Assembly (NCBI GenBank): GCA_018432645.1
Contig: JAHDSP010000329.1
Span: 1-16,314, forward strand
Direction: 5' to 3'
DNA length: 16,314 nucleotides
Source: Bacteroidales bacterium
GTDB lineage: Bacteria > Bacteroidota > Bacteroidia > Bacteroidales > DTU049
Shown piece by piece: positions 15,876 to 16,314 of the stretch (position 1 is its first letter; each line of letters starts with the position of its first letter). The notes under the pieces are model-generated. The model ran no database searches, was not told where the DNA came from, and saw only the letters and a program-made list of their open reading frames with translations. A program made the translations under genes and the position numbers.

Positions 15876-16314
15876 AAAATTACAGATCTATAAATTTATT
15901 ATAATATTGTTAATTTTATGTTTTACATCTTTATTTATTTTCTCAAATAAATCAAATAAAGATAAATATGATTATAAATATTTACAAGATAAATATAAAA
16001 TTGTTACTTTTGCTCTTCCTGATACGATATACTTTGCTGGGGAATTAGTTGATTTAACAAACCCATATATCAGAGAAAGAGTAGAAACAGAGCTATATAG
16101 CATTACATATTTCCATTCATTACTAATAAAAACTATTAAGCAGACAGATAGATATTTACCCTATATAGCAAAGGAGTTAAAAAATAATAAACTACCAATA
16201 GATTTGAAATACATTGCAGTAATAGAAAGTAATTTGGTACCGGCCACATCTCCCGCTGGAGCCAAAGGAATATGGCAATTTATGAAAGGTACTGCTATTA
16301 AATATGGATTAGAA
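15862..16314 (+). CDS. Membrane-anchored lytic transglycosylase (MltD-like), N-terminal part
   Basis: The first 151 codons of a gene that runs off the right edge. It starts at an ATG that lies inside the end of the WecA-like gene (14-base overlap, +1 frame). A basic N-terminus and one hydrophobic segment (about residues 10-28) form a signal anchor or signal peptide; C20 lies inside it but is not in a convincing lipobox. After a short linker comes the Bacteroidota MltD-type pattern: PDTIYFAGELVDL (53-65), a helical region with DRYLPYIAKELK (96-107), then the start of the SLT domain, LPIDLKYIAVIESNLVPA (111-128) with catalytic Glu 122, and SPAGAKGIWQFM (130-141). Such enzymes cut the glycan strands of peptidoglycan with formation of 1,6-anhydro-MurNAc in the periplasm. 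LysM repeats, common at the C-terminus, would be beyond the window. Confidence 0.9.
   Translation, partial: MKKIKKLQIYKFIIILLILCFTSLFIFSNKSNKDKYDYKYLQDKYKIVTFALPDTIYFAGELVDLTNPYIRERVETELYSITYFHSLLIKTIKQTDRYLPYIAKELKNNKLPIDLKYIAVIESNLVPATSPAGAKGIWQFMKGTAIKYGLE

Overview
The window is strongly AT-rich and reads as ordinary chromosomal DNA of a low-GC member of the Bacteroidota (Bacteroidetes). Three things support this. At least eight transcription units begin just downstream of the Bacteroidetes sigma-A -7 box TAnnTTTG, two of them with a TTTG -33 box at the right spacing. Start codons have A-rich leaders and lack Shine-Dalgarno sequences. The protein types (gamma-alpha fused KorA with KorB, FtsY followed by RimO, a FAGE-type MltD-like lytic transglycosylase, a lipocalin-like lipoprotein) are common in that phylum. 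The order cannot be fixed from the window. TAA, TAG and TGA are all used as stops, so the genetic code is standard.

Layout. Positions 1-368 (minus) hold the start of a UDP-glucose/nucleotide-sugar dehydrogenase. Divergent from it is a plus-strand block: korA-korB (2-oxoacid:ferredoxin oxidoreductase) closed by a strong terminator, then a single-gene MFS transporter with its own terminator, then a small lipocalin-like lipoprotein. The lipoprotein's signal peptide is broken by a one-base frameshift in a T7 run. A bidirectional terminator near 5531-5565 separates this block from minus-strand genes running leftward from about 10.27 kb: ftsY-rimO (4-base overlap), mnmE and pcm. Between ftsY and the next plus-strand gene lies a decayed fragment of a TauE/SafE-type permease. 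The right part is again plus strand: an unrecognised secreted protein, uvrA, a non-coding stretch of about 390 bases, a WecA/MraY-type polyprenyl-phosphate sugar-phosphate transferase, and the start of a lytic transglycosylase that overlaps it by 14 bases.

Functionally the window mixes central redox metabolism (KorAB), membrane protein targeting (FtsY), translation-apparatus modification (MnmE on tRNA, RimO on ribosomal protein S12), protein and DNA repair (Pcm, UvrA) and envelope biogenesis (nucleotide-sugar dehydrogenase, WecA-like enzyme, lytic transglycosylase). I found no mobile element, CRISPR array, tRNA, rRNA or defence system, and no convincing undescribed system. The points worth a second look are the homopolymer frameshift in the lipoprotein, the permease relic, a heptamer repeat tract that supplies the last codons and the stop of rimO, and a probable leaderless start for uvrA.
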